Counted from the first letter of the stretch, positions 26,911-36,832 are shown. The stretch: DNA of 64,000 bases from Shouchella shacheensis (GCF_001484965.1 NZ_LLYY01000008.1:124001-188000), one strand, 5' to 3'. Numbers and translations are program-made. Notes: a model not told the origin generated them from the letters alone.

Positions 26911-28572
26911 ATGAGCTTCTCAGTCCAAGCAAGAGAAAAGTCCATTCGAAACATGGTGGATCAAGAATTAGATGTACTAATCATCGGCGGCGGTATTACC
27001 GGCGTGGGAATCGCTTTAGACGCGCAAACACGGGGCATCCAAGCAGGCCTGATTGAAATGCAGGATTACGCAGCAGGTACATCCAGCCGTTCGACAAAGC
27101 TAATACACGGGGGATTGCGGTACTTAAAACAGTTTGAAATCAAACTTGTGGCCGAGGTGGGCAAGGAGCGCGCGATTGTCTTTGAAAATGCCCCCCACGT
27201 GACAACTCCCCTTCGCATGATGCTTCCATTTTACAAAGGCGGCACCTTTGGCTCGCTTACGACCTCCATCGGTCTCTCTGTTTATGACCGTCTAGCAGGT
27301 GTAAAAAAAGCAGAGCGCCGCACGATGATGAGGTCGAAGGAAGCGATGAAGAAGGAACCGATTCTTGCAGAAAAAAATCTTCGCGGCGCAGGGATGTACG
27401 TTGAGTACCGTACAGATGATGCTCGCTTGACGCTTGAGGTGGCCAAAACGGCAGCAGAGAAAGGGGCATGGCTCGCCAACTACGTGAAAGCGGAGTCCTT
27501 TATTTACGAAGACAATAAAGTGGTTGGTGTTGTAGCCCGTAATCTCGTCACCGACGAAGCCGTTAAAATTAGAGCGAAGAAAGTGGTCAATGCGACCGGT
27601 CCTTGGGTGGACGGCTTGCGTGAGCAAGATCGCTCCAAAGAAGGAAAAACGATTCATCTAACCAAGGGAGTCCACCTCGTTCTCTCCAAAAAACGTCTTC
27701 CCCTTAACCAGGCGGTCTATTTTGATACACCATTTGATGATGGGCGAATGATGTTTGCCGTCCCGCGCGGGGAAAAAGTCTATGTGGGCACAACCGATAC
27801 GAATTATACAGGTGATCAGCGCGAACCAGGCGTCACTTCTGAGGATGTTGGCTATATTCTAACCGCGACGAACGAAATGTTCCCTGGTTTTCACATTCAC
27901 GCAGATGATGTGGAATCAAGCTGGTCGGGCTTAAGACCCCTCATCCACGAAGAAGGCAAAGACCCATCGGATATTTCACGGAAGGATGAAATTTTTCACT
28001 CTGATAGTGGTTTGATGACGATTGCCGGAGGAAAACTCACAGGCTACCGGAAAATGGCCGACAGCGTTGTCTCCCTCGTTGCGATAGAATTGCAGGAGGA
28101 AACAGGAAAAGACTACAAAGGCTGCCAGACAAAAGAGCTCGTTCTTTCCGGTGGAGATGTTGGTGGCTCCAAGGCGTTAGAGTCGTTTAACGCGGCGCAT
28201 ATTCAGGCAGGAACCATTCTTGGGCTCGATGAAAAAACGTCACAGGAGCTTGTGGAACGCTATGGTTCAAACGTGACACAGGTGTTTGCCTATCTTGAGG
28301 ATGAGCAGGCGAAAACATACGGACTCTCAAAAGACGTTTGGGCCTGCTTACGCTATGCGCTGACACACGAGATGGCGCTGACTCCTGTGGACTTCTTCCT
28401 CCGCCGCACCGCTTATCTATTGTTCGATATTGATAAAGCAACGACGTATAAGCAGGAAGTCGTAGAAGCCATGGCCAAAGAGCTGAAGTGGTCTGAGGAA
28501 ACGAAAGCCGCGCACGTCGCTGAGCTAAATGATCAGTGGCAGGGACATACGCTCCAGCAACCGCGACGATAG
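26911..28572 (+). CDS. glpD: Aerobic glycerol-3-phosphate dehydrogenase
   Basis: A 553-residue membrane-associated flavoenzyme that oxidises glycerol-3-phosphate to dihydroxyacetone phosphate and feeds electrons to quinone. The FAD-binding motif is LIIGGGITGVGIALDAQTRG (about residues 23-42), then AAGTSSRSTKLIHGGLRYLKQFE, VVNATGPWVDGLR, YVGTTDTNYTGD and TIAGGKLTGYRKMA. Length matches Bacillus GlpD. The start is behind AGGGGG. Expression probably needs glycerol-3-phosphate-bound GlpP to pass the leader terminator. glpP follows 8 bases later. Confidence 0.96.
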   Translation: MSFSVQAREKSIRNMVDQELDVLIIGGGITGVGIALDAQTRGIQAGLIEMQDYAAGTSSRSTKLIHGGLRYLKQFEIKLVAEVGKERAIVFENAPHVTTPLRMMLPFYKGGTFGSLTTSIGLSVYDRLAGVKKAERRTMMRSKEAMKKEPILAEKNLRGAGMYVEYRTDDARLTLEVAKTAAEKGAWLANYVKAESFIYEDNKVVGVVARNLVTDEAVKIRAKKVVNATGPWVDGLREQDRSKEGKTIHLTKGVHLVLSKKRLPLNQAVYFDTPFDDGRMMFAVPRGEKVYVGTTDTNYTGDQREPGVTSEDVGYILTATNEMFPGFHIHADDVESSWSGLRPLIHEEGKDPSDISRKDEIFHSDSGLMTIAGGKLTGYRKMADSVVSLVAIELQEETGKDYKGCQTKELVLSGGDVGGSKALESFNAAHIQAGTILGLDEKTSQELVERYGSNVTQVFAYLEDEQAKTYGLSKDVWACLRYALTHEMALTPVDFFLRRTAYLLFDIDKATTYKQEVVEAMAKELKWSEETKAAHVAELNDQWQGHTLQQPRR

Positions 28573-28580
28573 GAGCAGGC

Positions 28581-29135
28581 ATGTTTAACGAACAAAAAAT
28601 ACTTCCAGCCGTGAAAGCCATGAAAGACTTTGAACTCGTACTTAAAAGGGAGGAGGACTTCTTTGTTGTCCTCGATGTGCATATTTCAAAGTTAGCCACG
28701 ATGAAGAAGCAGGCGCGTGAGGCAAAGAAGCAGATGATTCTGCACGCAGACCTCGTGCAAGGACTGAAGACCGATAAGTACGCAGCGGAATTTCTGTGCC
28801 AGACGATCAAGCCTGCAGGAATTATATCTACGCGGGCCGATATGCTGCGGACGGCTAAGAAAAATCAAATGTTAGCGATACAGCGCTTGTTCTTACTGGA
28901 TACACTCGCTCTGCACACGAGCTACCAGCTTGTAAAAGTAGTCGAGCCGGACGTGATTGAACTGCTTCCAGGCATTATTCCTTCGTATATTGAGAAAGTC
29001 AATGAAGACACAGGAATTGATGTGATTGCTGGAGGATTAATCACAACAGGCGAAGACGTTCGTCAAGCTCTCTCTGCGGGAGCTAAGGCCGTAACGACAT
29101 CGCGTCATGATTTGTGGGAGACAGGCAAGCGTTGA
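28581..29135 (+). CDS. glpP: Glycerol uptake operon antiterminator
   Basis: A 184-residue TIM-barrel-like RNA-binding regulator. It matches GlpP through FFVVLDVHISKL, MILHADLVQGLKTDKYAAEFLCQ, KPAGIISTRADMLRTAKK, TIAIQR-like MLAIQRLFLLDTLAL and IDVIAGGLITTGEDVRQALSAGAKAVTTS. In Bacillus the protein binds glycerol-3-phosphate and then leader mRNA of glp genes, preventing termination. A longer ORF begins at 28536, but AGGAG precedes ATG 28581. It is coupled to glpD, unlike B. subtilis where glpP lies before glpF. Its 3' end forms part of a terminator. Confidence 0.93.
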   Translation: MFNEQKILPAVKAMKDFELVLKREEDFFVVLDVHISKLATMKKQAREAKKQMILHADLVQGLKTDKYAAEFLCQTIKPAGIISTRADMLRTAKKNQMLAIQRLFLLDTLALHTSYQLVKVVEPDVIELLPGIIPSYIEKVNEDTGIDVIAGGLITTGEDVRQALSAGAKAVTTSRHDLWETGKR

Positions 29136-29149
29136 GCTTGCCTGTCTTT
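29120..29149 (+). terminator. Intrinsic terminator overlapping the glpP 3' end
   Basis: Perfect 11-bp stem GACAGGCAAGC / GCTTGCCTGTC with a 5-base loop containing the glpP stop codon, followed by TTTAC. Confidence 0.8.
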
Positions 29150-29280
29150 ACATATATAAAAGGAAAATTATTCATTTTAAAATCAGGCTATTTCCTGTAC
29201 AGTATGAAACAAGCGCAAATTTTAGTTTGAAGAGAATGAAAAATGGTACGAAGTACACACCAACGAGAGAGGAAGAGTTT

Positions 29281-30699
29281 ATGGAAACTGTAACAGAACT
29301 TGTAGGCAGTATAAATGATTTTCTGTCCACGTATATCTTAATTGCGCTATTAATTGGCGTCGGTCTATTTTTTTCCATTCGAACGAGATTTGTACAACTA
29401 ACGATGTTTTCGGAAATGTTGCGAGTGATTTTTGAGAAGAAGAAAAAGAAGGGGGAGATATCGGCGTTTCAGGCCTTCTCCATCAGTACGGCGAATCGCG
29501 TAGGTTCTGCCAACATTGCTGGGGTGGCCCTCGCCATTGCAAGTGGCGGTCCTGGCGCCGTTTTTTGGATGTGGGTAGTGGCCGCCATCGGTATGGCAAC
29601 AGGGTTCATCGAAAGCATGCTTGCTCAGGTGTATAAAGTCCGAGAAGGCGACCAGTTTCGGGGTGGACCGGCGTATTACATAGAAAAAGCGCTTGGGATG
29701 CGCTGGCTCGGGGTTTTGTTTGCCGTGCTCATTGCAGTGACGTTTGGAATTATTTTTGCTTCGCTACAAGCCAACACACTCTCCAATGCGATGGATGAGG
29801 CGTTTGGCATTGATGTGCTCGTGGTTGGGGTGGCCGTTGCTCTACTCACTGCGGTGATTATCTTCGGCGGAGTGCAGCGTATTTCAAGAATGACGTCGAT
29901 CATCGTACCGATTATGACCGTCTTTTACCTCATCGTCGTCTTTTATGTCCTGCTGACCAATCTATCGGCGCTTCCTTCCATGTTCATGCTCATCGTTTCC
30001 GAGGCTTTTGGCTTACGGGAAGCTGGAACGGGAATCATTATGGGAGCGATTTTAGAAGGAACAAGACGGGGATTGTTCTCAAACGAGGCAGGGATGGGGA
30101 GTATCCCAAACGCAGCTGCGGCCGCACATGTCAGTCATCCTGTGAAACAGGGACTCGTTCAATCGCTCGGTGTTTTCTTTGACACCATAGTCATTTGTTC
30201 GGCAACCGCTTTCGTTATTCTTTTATCCGATGTCTATCAAACGGGCGGTGCAAATGGCGTAGCATTAACACAGGCCTCCTTAAGCGATCATCTTGGAGGC
30301 TGGGCCGTTGCTTTTGTGGCGATTGCGATCTTCTTCTTTGCCTTTAGCTCCGTGTTAGGAGCGTATTATATTGGCGAAACCAATCTGCAATTCATTAAAC
30401 GCAGTACAAGGATGTTGCAGCTTTACCGGCTTGCCGTGGTTTGCATGGTCGTGGTTGGTTCGGTGATCAGCATTGAGCTCGCTTGGAATTTGGCGGATGT
30501 CTTTATGGTCATCACCGCCGCTGTTAACTTAGTCGCGATTGCGCTGATGAGCAAGATCGCTTTGTCCGTATTACAGGATTACAAAAAACAGAAGAAGTCT
30601 GGCATAAAAGAGCCGGTCTTTTATGCGAAAAACGTGCGAGGGTTAAGAGGGGCAGAGTGTTGGGAGGATGCGTCAGGAGAAAAGAGAGAACAGGCGTAA
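29281..30699 (+). CDS. Sodium:alanine (AGCS-family) symporter
   Basis: A 472-residue membrane carrier with about 10-11 helices. Family hallmarks are FQAFSISTANRVGSANIAGVALAIASGGPGAVFWMWVVAA, RGGPAYYIEKALG, GAILEGTRRGLFSNEAGMGSIPNAAAAA and GVFFDTIVICSATAFVIL. These proteins take up alanine, glycine or glutamine with Na+ or H+. ATG 29281 follows GAGGAAG and matches the usual family N-terminus (ETVTELVGSINDFLS); the longer ORF from 29107 runs through the glpP terminator. Monocistronic. Confidence 0.93.
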   Translation: METVTELVGSINDFLSTYILIALLIGVGLFFSIRTRFVQLTMFSEMLRVIFEKKKKKGEISAFQAFSISTANRVGSANIAGVALAIASGGPGAVFWMWVVAAIGMATGFIESMLAQVYKVREGDQFRGGPAYYIEKALGMRWLGVLFAVLIAVTFGIIFASLQANTLSNAMDEAFGIDVLVVGVAVALLTAVIIFGGVQRISRMTSIIVPIMTVFYLIVVFYVLLTNLSALPSMFMLIVSEAFGLREAGTGIIMGAILEGTRRGLFSNEAGMGSIPNAAAAAHVSHPVKQGLVQSLGVFFDTIVICSATAFVILLSDVYQTGGANGVALTQASLSDHLGGWAVAFVAIAIFFFAFSSVLGAYYIGETNLQFIKRSTRMLQLYRLAVVCMVVVGSVISIELAWNLADVFMVITAAVNLVAIALMSKIALSVLQDYKKQKKSGIKEPVFYAKNVRGLRGAECWEDASGEKREQA

Positions 30700-30797
30700 G
30701 AAGGAACGACTGGGGCGCGTTGGTGGTGTACTGTGTCCCTTCGTATACTGTCTAAGGAGTGGACTCCAAGCTGAAATGGAATGGAGGGAGGGTAGGA

Positions 30798-31985
30798 ATG
30801 AAACATACCCGTTGGCTAGCGCTAGGTATTATTGCAACAGCCGTTCTTTTCACACTGACTCTATGGTTTAGTGCATCGGTGATTTCCCCGCAGTTAAGGG
30901 AGCAGTGGTCGCTAACAACCGCAACGGAGACATGGTTGTCGGCAGCAGTTCCGGGTGGGTTTGTCATTGGCGCATTCGTAAGCGCCTATTTTGGGTTTGC
31001 GGATCGTTTTAATACGAGAAAACTCTTCGCTTATGCAGCGTTTCTAGGCGGCCTGCTCAACCTCTTACTCCTATGGGTGGATCATGCTGGAGTAGGGATT
31101 GCGATTCGGGTGGCCACAGGCATGACGTTAGCAGGCGTGTATCCTCCAGCTGTGAAGTTGATTTCTCAGTGGTTTCCAAAGCAACGAGGATTGGCCGTGG
31201 GCATACTGATCGCCTCCTTGACGATCGGCACGGCGATGCCTCATGTCATTGCGATTTTCTTCGTATCGTTAGACACTCGGTTGGTTCTAGTGGCCACCTC
31301 TATACTGGCAATAGTGGCAGCAATGGGCGTCAACTATCTTCTGAAAGACGCCCCGGGCGCAGGGGGAAACGCACCATTCTCATTAAGTCAATTAAAGCAG
31401 GTGTTTCACAACAAACCTGTCATGCTAGCCAATTATGGGTATTTTGGTCACATGTGGGAACTTTATGCGATGTGGACATGGTTGCCTGCGTTTCTCACAG
31501 CTAGTTTCATGTTCCAGTATCCAGATCTACACCCGGAAATAGTCTCTCTCATTGCCTTTCTCTCCATTGGTCTAGCCGGCGGGGGAGGGTGCATTTTAGG
31601 AGGGTTCGTGGCCGATCGCATTGGCATCTCCCGACTAACCATTGCCGCGATGGCCGTGAGCGCTTTTTGTGCTCTGACCATCGGCTTTACCTTTGGTCAA
31701 TCCATGTGGGTGACGGTCATCCTTTCCTTATTATGGGGAATATCCATCATAGCGGACTCTGCGCAATTTTCAGTGGCCGTTTCTAAGTTTGGCGAAAAAC
31801 CGTATGTAGGGACGGCTTTAACGTTTCAAATGTGCGTAGGCTTCCTTGTGGCAACGCTGTCTATTAATTTTTTGCCAGTCTTCCAGTCTTTTTTAGGGTG
31901 GGAGTGGGTGTTTGCAGTTCTAGCTATTGGTCCTATTTTGGGGATTCTTTCTATGTTGAGGTTTCAGTTGTATGAGAGAGGGTGA
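30798..31985 (+). CDS. MFS transporter, cyanate/nitrate-carrier-like
   Basis: A 395-residue major facilitator with 12 predicted helices. The first half includes SPQLREQWSLTTATETWLSAAVPGGFVIGAFVSAYFGFADRF and RVATGMTLAGVYPPAVKLISQWFPKQRGLAVGILIASLTIG, and a later GGFVADRIG loop is present. The pattern is that of the NNP/CynX-like branch, which moves small anions, but no substrate residue can be named. The start is ATG 30798 behind GGAGGG; the longer ORF from 30759 reads through this ribosome site. Confidence 0.82.
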   Translation: MKHTRWLALGIIATAVLFTLTLWFSASVISPQLREQWSLTTATETWLSAAVPGGFVIGAFVSAYFGFADRFNTRKLFAYAAFLGGLLNLLLLWVDHAGVGIAIRVATGMTLAGVYPPAVKLISQWFPKQRGLAVGILIASLTIGTAMPHVIAIFFVSLDTRLVLVATSILAIVAAMGVNYLLKDAPGAGGNAPFSLSQLKQVFHNKPVMLANYGYFGHMWELYAMWTWLPAFLTASFMFQYPDLHPEIVSLIAFLSIGLAGGGGCILGGFVADRIGISRLTIAAMAVSAFCALTIGFTFGQSMWVTVILSLLWGISIIADSAQFSVAVSKFGEKPYVGTALTFQMCVGFLVATLSINFLPVFQSFLGWEWVFAVLAIGPILGILSMLRFQLYERG

Positions 31986-32208
31986 GAGCTAAACTTAGGC
32001 AGCACCACTGAGGCAAATTTGATTAGAGGGTGATGTGACCGGATAGGGGAACACACGAAAACACACAGTAACAGTTATCTTTCATTTAATCGAATCAAAA
32101 TGCATCTGTAAGAGTTTTGAATAGAGCCCTTCTCTCCACCCATAATTTCCCACCCATAATTCCCGGCCTTGTCTCATATTGTGTTATGAGGAGGAAGAGG
32201 GTGAGTGG

Positions 32209-33537
32209 GTGAATAATTTTTTTCGAGGAGTTTTGGTTCTCTCTGCCGCAGCGTTTGTCGGAGAGTGCCTGGAGTTTTTTATTAACGTCGTGTTGGCAAG
32301 AGAGCTCGGTGACGAGGCCTTTGGGATGTATATGGCAATCTTGCCTACTCTCCTTTTCGTCGTTGTTCTGGCAAGCTTGGAGCTCCCTGTTTCCATCTCA
32401 AAGCTGGTTGCGGAGAAGGAGCCTACGTACCACTGGAGCATTTTGGTCCATGCCCTCCAGCTGGCGACCCTTTGTGCTTTAACCGTGATGCTTGCGGCGA
32501 TTTGGGTGTTGCCGCTTCTGCCTGTATTTGAAAAGTATCATTCAGGCATCCAGTGGCTGATGATATTGCTTGTGCCCGTGATCACATTTTCTTCGGTTGT
32601 ACGTGGCTATTTAATTGGGGCCAAGAAAACAACAAAGATTGCCATAGCCAATATCTTAAAGCGCGCGTTACAACTAAGCGGCTTGCTTCTTGTCTTCCAG
32701 TTGTTTTCCTTAGAAAGTGACGTCGCGATTTTCATGGCTCTTCTTGCTTTAAAGTTAAGTGAGCTTCTTGTTCTTGTGTATTTGCTTGTTGTCTTTATTT
32801 CCAATATGCGGAGAGTTAAAACGGTGAAGCAAACCCCGATGAGTGGGAACGAGGTACGTAAGAAGCTGCTTGCTGTCTCGGTACCAACCACCGGATTACG
32901 TATTTTTCACTCGGCTACGTTTGCGATTAAACCGTTTCTCATTACGCAGGCGCTGGGTCACGCCGGTATGGTTGAAAGTGTGGCGTTGGTGCAGTATGGG
33001 AAACTAGCAGGGGTTGCTTTCACCATTGGCTTTTTTCCTGCTTTTATTGCGCATGCGCTGCTCGTGGTCCTCATTCCAATTGTTTCAGAGAGCTATGAGA
33101 AGCGGGACTTTGCGACTCTCCATTACTATTTAAAGCTCTCAATTTTAGTCACGGTTGTTTATGGGGCACCTGTTGTGCTAGGGTTTTACTTTTTTGCTGA
33201 TCCCATTACGACGCTGTTTTTTGAGGATTCTCCAGCGTCGGGGTACTTGCAAATTCTTATCCCTTATTTCCTGTTCCACTATTTCGCCACGCCGCTCCAG
33301 GCTTATTTGATTGGCATTGGGTTGGTGAAGGACGCGTTCTTGCATTCGCTTTATGCGACGACGGTTTCTTTTCTGCTCATGATTTCGTTAGGATCGATGC
33401 CTAGTTTACAAATGGACGGAATTATTCTCGGGATGAATATGGGGGCGGTGCTTCTAACGCTGCTTCATTATGTAACGATCTGTCGGAAGCTAGGACTGAA
33501 CGTGCTGCTTGGAACGAAAACGAGGTGGAATTTGTAG
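32209..33537 (+). CDS. MOP-superfamily polysaccharide/lipid flippase, SpoVB/YkvU-like
   Basis: A 442-residue membrane protein with 12-14 helices, starting MNNFFRGVLVLSAAAFVGECLEFFINVVLARELGDEAFGMYM, the typical opening of SpoVB and YkvU proteins. YkvU and SpoVB act in sporulation, and relatives flip lipid-linked cell-wall precursors across the membrane. The role here is family-level inference. The start is GTG 32209, 8 bases after GAGGAGGAAGAGG. It ends at a strong terminator shared with the convergent ggt gene. The upstream 220 bases contain only a small direct repeat (CCCACCCATAATT twice). Confidence 0.85.
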   Translation: MNNFFRGVLVLSAAAFVGECLEFFINVVLARELGDEAFGMYMAILPTLLFVVVLASLELPVSISKLVAEKEPTYHWSILVHALQLATLCALTVMLAAIWVLPLLPVFEKYHSGIQWLMILLVPVITFSSVVRGYLIGAKKTTKIAIANILKRALQLSGLLLVFQLFSLESDVAIFMALLALKLSELLVLVYLLVVFISNMRRVKTVKQTPMSGNEVRKKLLAVSVPTTGLRIFHSATFAIKPFLITQALGHAGMVESVALVQYGKLAGVAFTIGFFPAFIAHALLVVLIPIVSESYEKRDFATLHYYLKLSILVTVVYGAPVVLGFYFFADPITTLFFEDSPASGYLQILIPYFLFHYFATPLQAYLIGIGLVKDAFLHSLYATTVSFLLMISLGSMPSLQMDGIILGMNMGAVLLTLLHYVTICRKLGLNVLLGTKTRWNL

Positions 33538-33561
33538 AGTACGACTGTACGGGTGAACAAT

Positions 33562-33599
33562 AACCCGGCCCATGAAGAGAAAAATTCATGGGCCGGGTT
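33562..33599. terminator. Bidirectional terminator between flippase and ggt
   Basis: Perfect 15-bp stem AACCCGGCCCATGAA / TTCATGGGCCGGGTT with an 8-base loop, between convergent genes. Confidence 0.9.
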
Positions 33600-33616
33600 T
33601 CATATGCTTGCCGAGC

Positions 33617-35236
33617 TCACCAGGCTGCGACTTCTCCATCCGTTCTCGACTCAGTCCCACCAGCCAATACCCCGGTGGCTGAATCACGCCAAATGATCTG
33701 GCCACGGCCAAATCCACCTTCTTCAAGAGCAATCTGAATATCGTGACCTTTCCGTGCGAGCCCTTTTGCGAGGGCATTGGAAAAGTCGGCTTCCACTGAC
33801 ACCGATTTTCCTTCATTCCAACACCAGCGCGGCGCATCAAGCGCAGCTTGTGGATTGAGTCCAAAGTCAATGGTGTTCATGACCACCTGCACATGCCCTT
33901 GAGGCTGCATATAACCGCCCATGACTCCGAACGGACCCACTGCTTCGCTTCCCTTTGTCAGAAAGCCAGGGATGATCGTATGATACGTACGCTTGCCGGG
34001 TTCTAGGCAATTGGCGTGCGTTTCATCCATGGAGAACGAAGAGCCGCGATTCTGCATCGAGATTCCAGTTCCCGGAATGACGATACCAGAGCCGAAGCCC
34101 GAAAAATTAGATTGAATAAAAGACACCATATTCCCATCTCCGTCAGCGCTTGCAAGGTAAACGGTCCCCCCAGACGGTGGGTTGCCTGGTTCTGGTGTGA
34201 TCGCTTCTTCACCAATGAGTGACCGTCTCTCTTCTGCATATGCTTCTGACAGCATCGCCTCTACGGAGACAGACATCTCTTTATGTTCGGTAATGTACTT
34301 TTTCCCGTCAGCAAACGCTAGCTTGATTGCTTCAATTTGCTTGTGGTAGGTATCGATCGTTTCTTTTTCGTGAAAGTCAAAGCTCTTTAAGATATTGAGT
34401 GCCTCTAAGGCGACGAGTCCTTGACCGCTAGGTGGTATCTCCCAGACATCGTAACCGCGGTAGTTAATGTGAATTGGATCGACCCACTCAGGCTGAAACG
34501 CGGCAAGGTCTGCTTTTCTAAGAAATCCCCCATGTGCCTGGAAAAACTGACCAATATTCTCAGCGAGTTCTCCACGGTAAAAGGACTCTGCGTTTGATTC
34601 AGCAATGGCACGGAGCGATTTCGCATGTCCGGGTGAACGAAAAAGTTCTCCCGTTTGCGGTACGCGCCCGTTTGGGGTGAACGTTTCAAACCAAGAGGAA
34701 AATTCTTCTTCCTTCCACGACTGACTATAGAGGCTGTAAGCTCTAGCCCATGCCTTTGCGAGTGTAGGAGAGACGGGAAAGCCTTCCTCCGCGTAGGCGA
34801 TGGCTGGCGTCAATACAGCGGTTAAAGGGAGCTTACCAAAGCGTTTGGAAAGCGCAGCCCACGCACCCGGGGCCCCTGGAACGGTAACAGGAATCATGCC
34901 ATGCTTCGGCAAAGCGTCGTGGAAACCTGCTTCTTTTACGGCTTCCCGCGTAAGCAAATTCGGTGCTTGTCCGCTAGCGTCAAGGCCGTGTAGCTTCCCA
35001 TCGACCCAAACGAGCGCAAATGCATCGGAGCCGATGCCATTAGAAGTAGGCTCCACGACCGTGAGGCAAGCGGCTGTAGCAATCGCTGCGTCAATGGCAT
35101 TCCCCCCTTGCTTTAGGATCTCAAGTCCACTTTGCGCAGCGAGTGGTTGTGATGTTGCAACCATCCCCTTCCTCCCGTAGATTACATTCCGGCTTGCGGT
35201 ATGTGGATAGTGATGGGCATCAAATGTAACACTCAT
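33617..35236 (-). CDS. Gamma-glutamyltransferase-family protein, YwrD-like
   Basis: A 539-residue N-terminal nucleophile hydrolase that would self-cleave before the Thr of PPSGGTVYLASADGDG (around residue 365) into large and small subunits. Other landmarks are GGNAIDAAIATAACLTVVEPTSNGIGSDAF, IPVTVPGAPGAW, IPGTGISMQNRGSSF and GVMGGYMQPQGHVQVV. There is no signal peptide, so it is cytoplasmic, like YwrD of B. subtilis rather than secreted Ggt. The substrate may be a gamma-glutamyl or N-acyl amide. The start is ATG 35236, 10 bases after GGAGG; an in-frame TTG at 35245 is too close to it. Confidence 0.9.
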   Translation of the reverse strand: MSVTFDAHHYPHTASRNVIYGRKGMVATSQPLAAQSGLEILKQGGNAIDAAIATAACLTVVEPTSNGIGSDAFALVWVDGKLHGLDASGQAPNLLTREAVKEAGFHDALPKHGMIPVTVPGAPGAWAALSKRFGKLPLTAVLTPAIAYAEEGFPVSPTLAKAWARAYSLYSQSWKEEEFSSWFETFTPNGRVPQTGELFRSPGHAKSLRAIAESNAESFYRGELAENIGQFFQAHGGFLRKADLAAFQPEWVDPIHINYRGYDVWEIPPSGQGLVALEALNILKSFDFHEKETIDTYHKQIEAIKLAFADGKKYITEHKEMSVSVEAMLSEAYAEERRSLIGEEAITPEPGNPPSGGTVYLASADGDGNMVSFIQSNFSGFGSGIVIPGTGISMQNRGSSFSMDETHANCLEPGKRTYHTIIPGFLTKGSEAVGPFGVMGGYMQPQGHVQVVMNTIDFGLNPQAALDAPRWCWNEGKSVSVEADFSNALAKGLARKGHDIQIALEEGGFGRGQIIWRDSATGVLAGGTESRTDGEVAAW

Positions 35237-35380
35237 ATGTACCAAACCTCCTGGAACGATTAAACTTACTCATTATCATAGCTCTGTTTGGCAAGTTCGT
35301 AAAGCCAAAAAAGTGAGAAGGTTTTTGCGTTACAAAGAATCGGTCTTTGCTGAATACTTGATAGGGGAAAAACAAAAAGG

Positions 35381-35406
35381 CCCCTGACCTTTTAGAGTCA
35401 GAGGGG
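35381..35406 (-). terminator. Terminator after the NCS2 permease
   Basis: CCCCTGAC pairs with GTCAGAGGGG through a 2-base bulge. On the minus strand the stem is followed by CCTTTTTGTTTTTC. Confidence 0.75.
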
Positions 35407-35472
35407 ATTGATTGAAGCTTTCTCTTGTATAGATTTCCTATCCGCCTCTACTGTTCATAGGTCAGCCCAACT

Positions 35473-36783
35473 TTACGTCGGTCTCTCAAGTTGATCCCAC
35501 GGCACAACATTCTCTAAAACAATGGCCAGCACTAATCCAACAAGCAACCCGCTTGATAATAGCGGCTGCCAGAGGCTAGGCAAGGTTGAAAAGGCAGACG
35601 CAGGCATGGTCATAATAATGATGCCAATGAACACAGGAAGTGCGGTCCGGTAAATGGTTGCGTTCGTGTAATGAACGTTTTTAAAGAAACTCAACGCCGA
35701 TAAGAGCAGCTGAAGATAGGCGACAAAGAGAACCGCGCTTCCCACGCTAAGCGGAATTGTTGAGAAAATACGTGCGAAAAAAGGGACAGCGCCAATAAGA
35801 AAAAACAGAAAACCAGCAAGAATGAACGGCAGCTGCCTCAAGATGCGTGTCTGGCTTAAAAACCCAATCGATGAGACATAGGGAGCGTTTGGCACGAGAC
35901 CGAGCAAACCGGACAGGCATGCGAAAGCGCCGGTAATGGTGAACGAGCGTCGGTATTCGCTCTTCGATGTGACGGTATCATACATACCCTCGGTTCCTTT
36001 GAGGGCGCCGTAGGTGTTGGCAAGATTGAGTAGTCCGGTTACTACAGCCGTTAAAATAATGCCCGCATGAAATTCAGGGGCACCGAGAATGAATAGCTCC
36101 CACTTGAAGCCGGAAATCCCTTCGACGGTTGAAGTTGCGCCATTGAAAAGAACCGTATAGGCGAGCCAGCCAACGAGGATACCCGTCAAAAGTCCGTACG
36201 GGCGGTATTTTGGTGGCGCTTTGACACTAATCCAAATGACGAGTCCTACAAGTCCAATAGACAGAAGGGATACCGACCCGTTAATCGTGGCATTCGCTTG
36301 ATCCGCGCCAAAGGGAATGCCGAGCATGCCTTGCATAAATAGACCGAGAATTTGGCATCCAAAGAGTAGCATGAAGACACCCATCACATTTGGTTTGAAT
36401 AGCCGCCCGATTACAGGGCCGGCGCCGGTTAAGCCAATAAGAACCGAAATGAGCCCAGACAGGATGATGCCAACGGCAAGACTTCCGCCAACGGTTGTGA
36501 GCGAGATCCCCTGTGCGGGAGCAATCGCGGCTAGTGAGAGGATCACACCCCACCAAAGACCGGACTGCCCTTCCATTAGTGCACGCTTATGACCAAAGGC
36601 GGCTTGGATGATGCAGGCAATTCCTGTGACGATAAACGAGTACTGCATGAGTGTGACAATGTCAGCTTGTGGAAGGGTGAAAGCTGCACCGATCGTAATG
36701 GGAATAACAACGGTATTGGTAAACATAAAGAAGAGCCATTGAAGGCCGGAGACCCAAGACTTCAGCTGTGCCAATTCTTTCAT
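35473..36783 (-). CDS. NCS2-family nucleobase permease (purine/urate type)
   Basis: A 436-residue membrane carrier with about 12-14 helices: WLFFMFTNTVVIPITIGAAF, the GLWWGV start of the substrate-site helix and the NCS2 signature region VTGLLNLANTYGALKGTEGMYDT. It imports a purine base, xanthine or urate with a cation; its place beside pucG and pucR suggests a purine or urate rather than uracil. It resembles YwdJ/YbbY-type bacillus proteins, not the XanQ core family. The start is ATG 36783 behind GGAGG, which itself lies 5 bases after a terminator-like hairpin. Confidence 0.87.
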   Translation of the reverse strand: MKELAQLKSWVSGLQWLFFMFTNTVVIPITIGAAFTLPQADIVTLMQYSFIVTGIACIIQAAFGHKRALMEGQSGLWWGVILSLAAIAPAQGISLTTVGGSLAVGIILSGLISVLIGLTGAGPVIGRLFKPNVMGVFMLLFGCQILGLFMQGMLGIPFGADQANATINGSVSLLSIGLVGLVIWISVKAPPKYRPYGLLTGILVGWLAYTVLFNGATSTVEGISGFKWELFILGAPEFHAGIILTAVVTGLLNLANTYGALKGTEGMYDTVTSKSEYRRSFTITGAFACLSGLLGLVPNAPYVSSIGFLSQTRILRQLPFILAGFLFFLIGAVPFFARIFSTIPLSVGSAVLFVAYLQLLLSALSFFKNVHYTNATIYRTALPVFIGIIIMTMPASAFSTLPSLWQPLLSSGLLVGLVLAIVLENVVPWDQLERPT

Positions 36784-36799
36784 GAGGATACCTCCATAA

Positions 36800-36832
36800 A
36801 AAAGCAAGGGAACGCCATCATCCCTTGCTTTT
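36800..36832 (-). terminator. Terminator-like hairpin directly before the NCS2 ribosome site
   Basis: Perfect 11-bp stem AAAAGCAAGGG / CCCTTGCTTTT, minus-strand tail TTTTTTATGGAGG, where GGAGG is the permease ribosome site. It either ends pucG transcription or attenuates read-through into the permease gene. Confidence 0.75.

Noticed and set aside
28187-28810. Long minus-strand ORF (207 codons) antisense to glpD and glpP
   Set aside because: It runs across two well-supported genes on the other strand, has no ribosome site or family resemblance, and is low-complexity in places, as expected for a shadow frame.
29107-29280. Extended N-terminus of the alanine symporter
   Set aside because: The extra 58 codons run through the glpP terminator and 3' end; the family N-terminus and a ribosome site fit ATG 29281.
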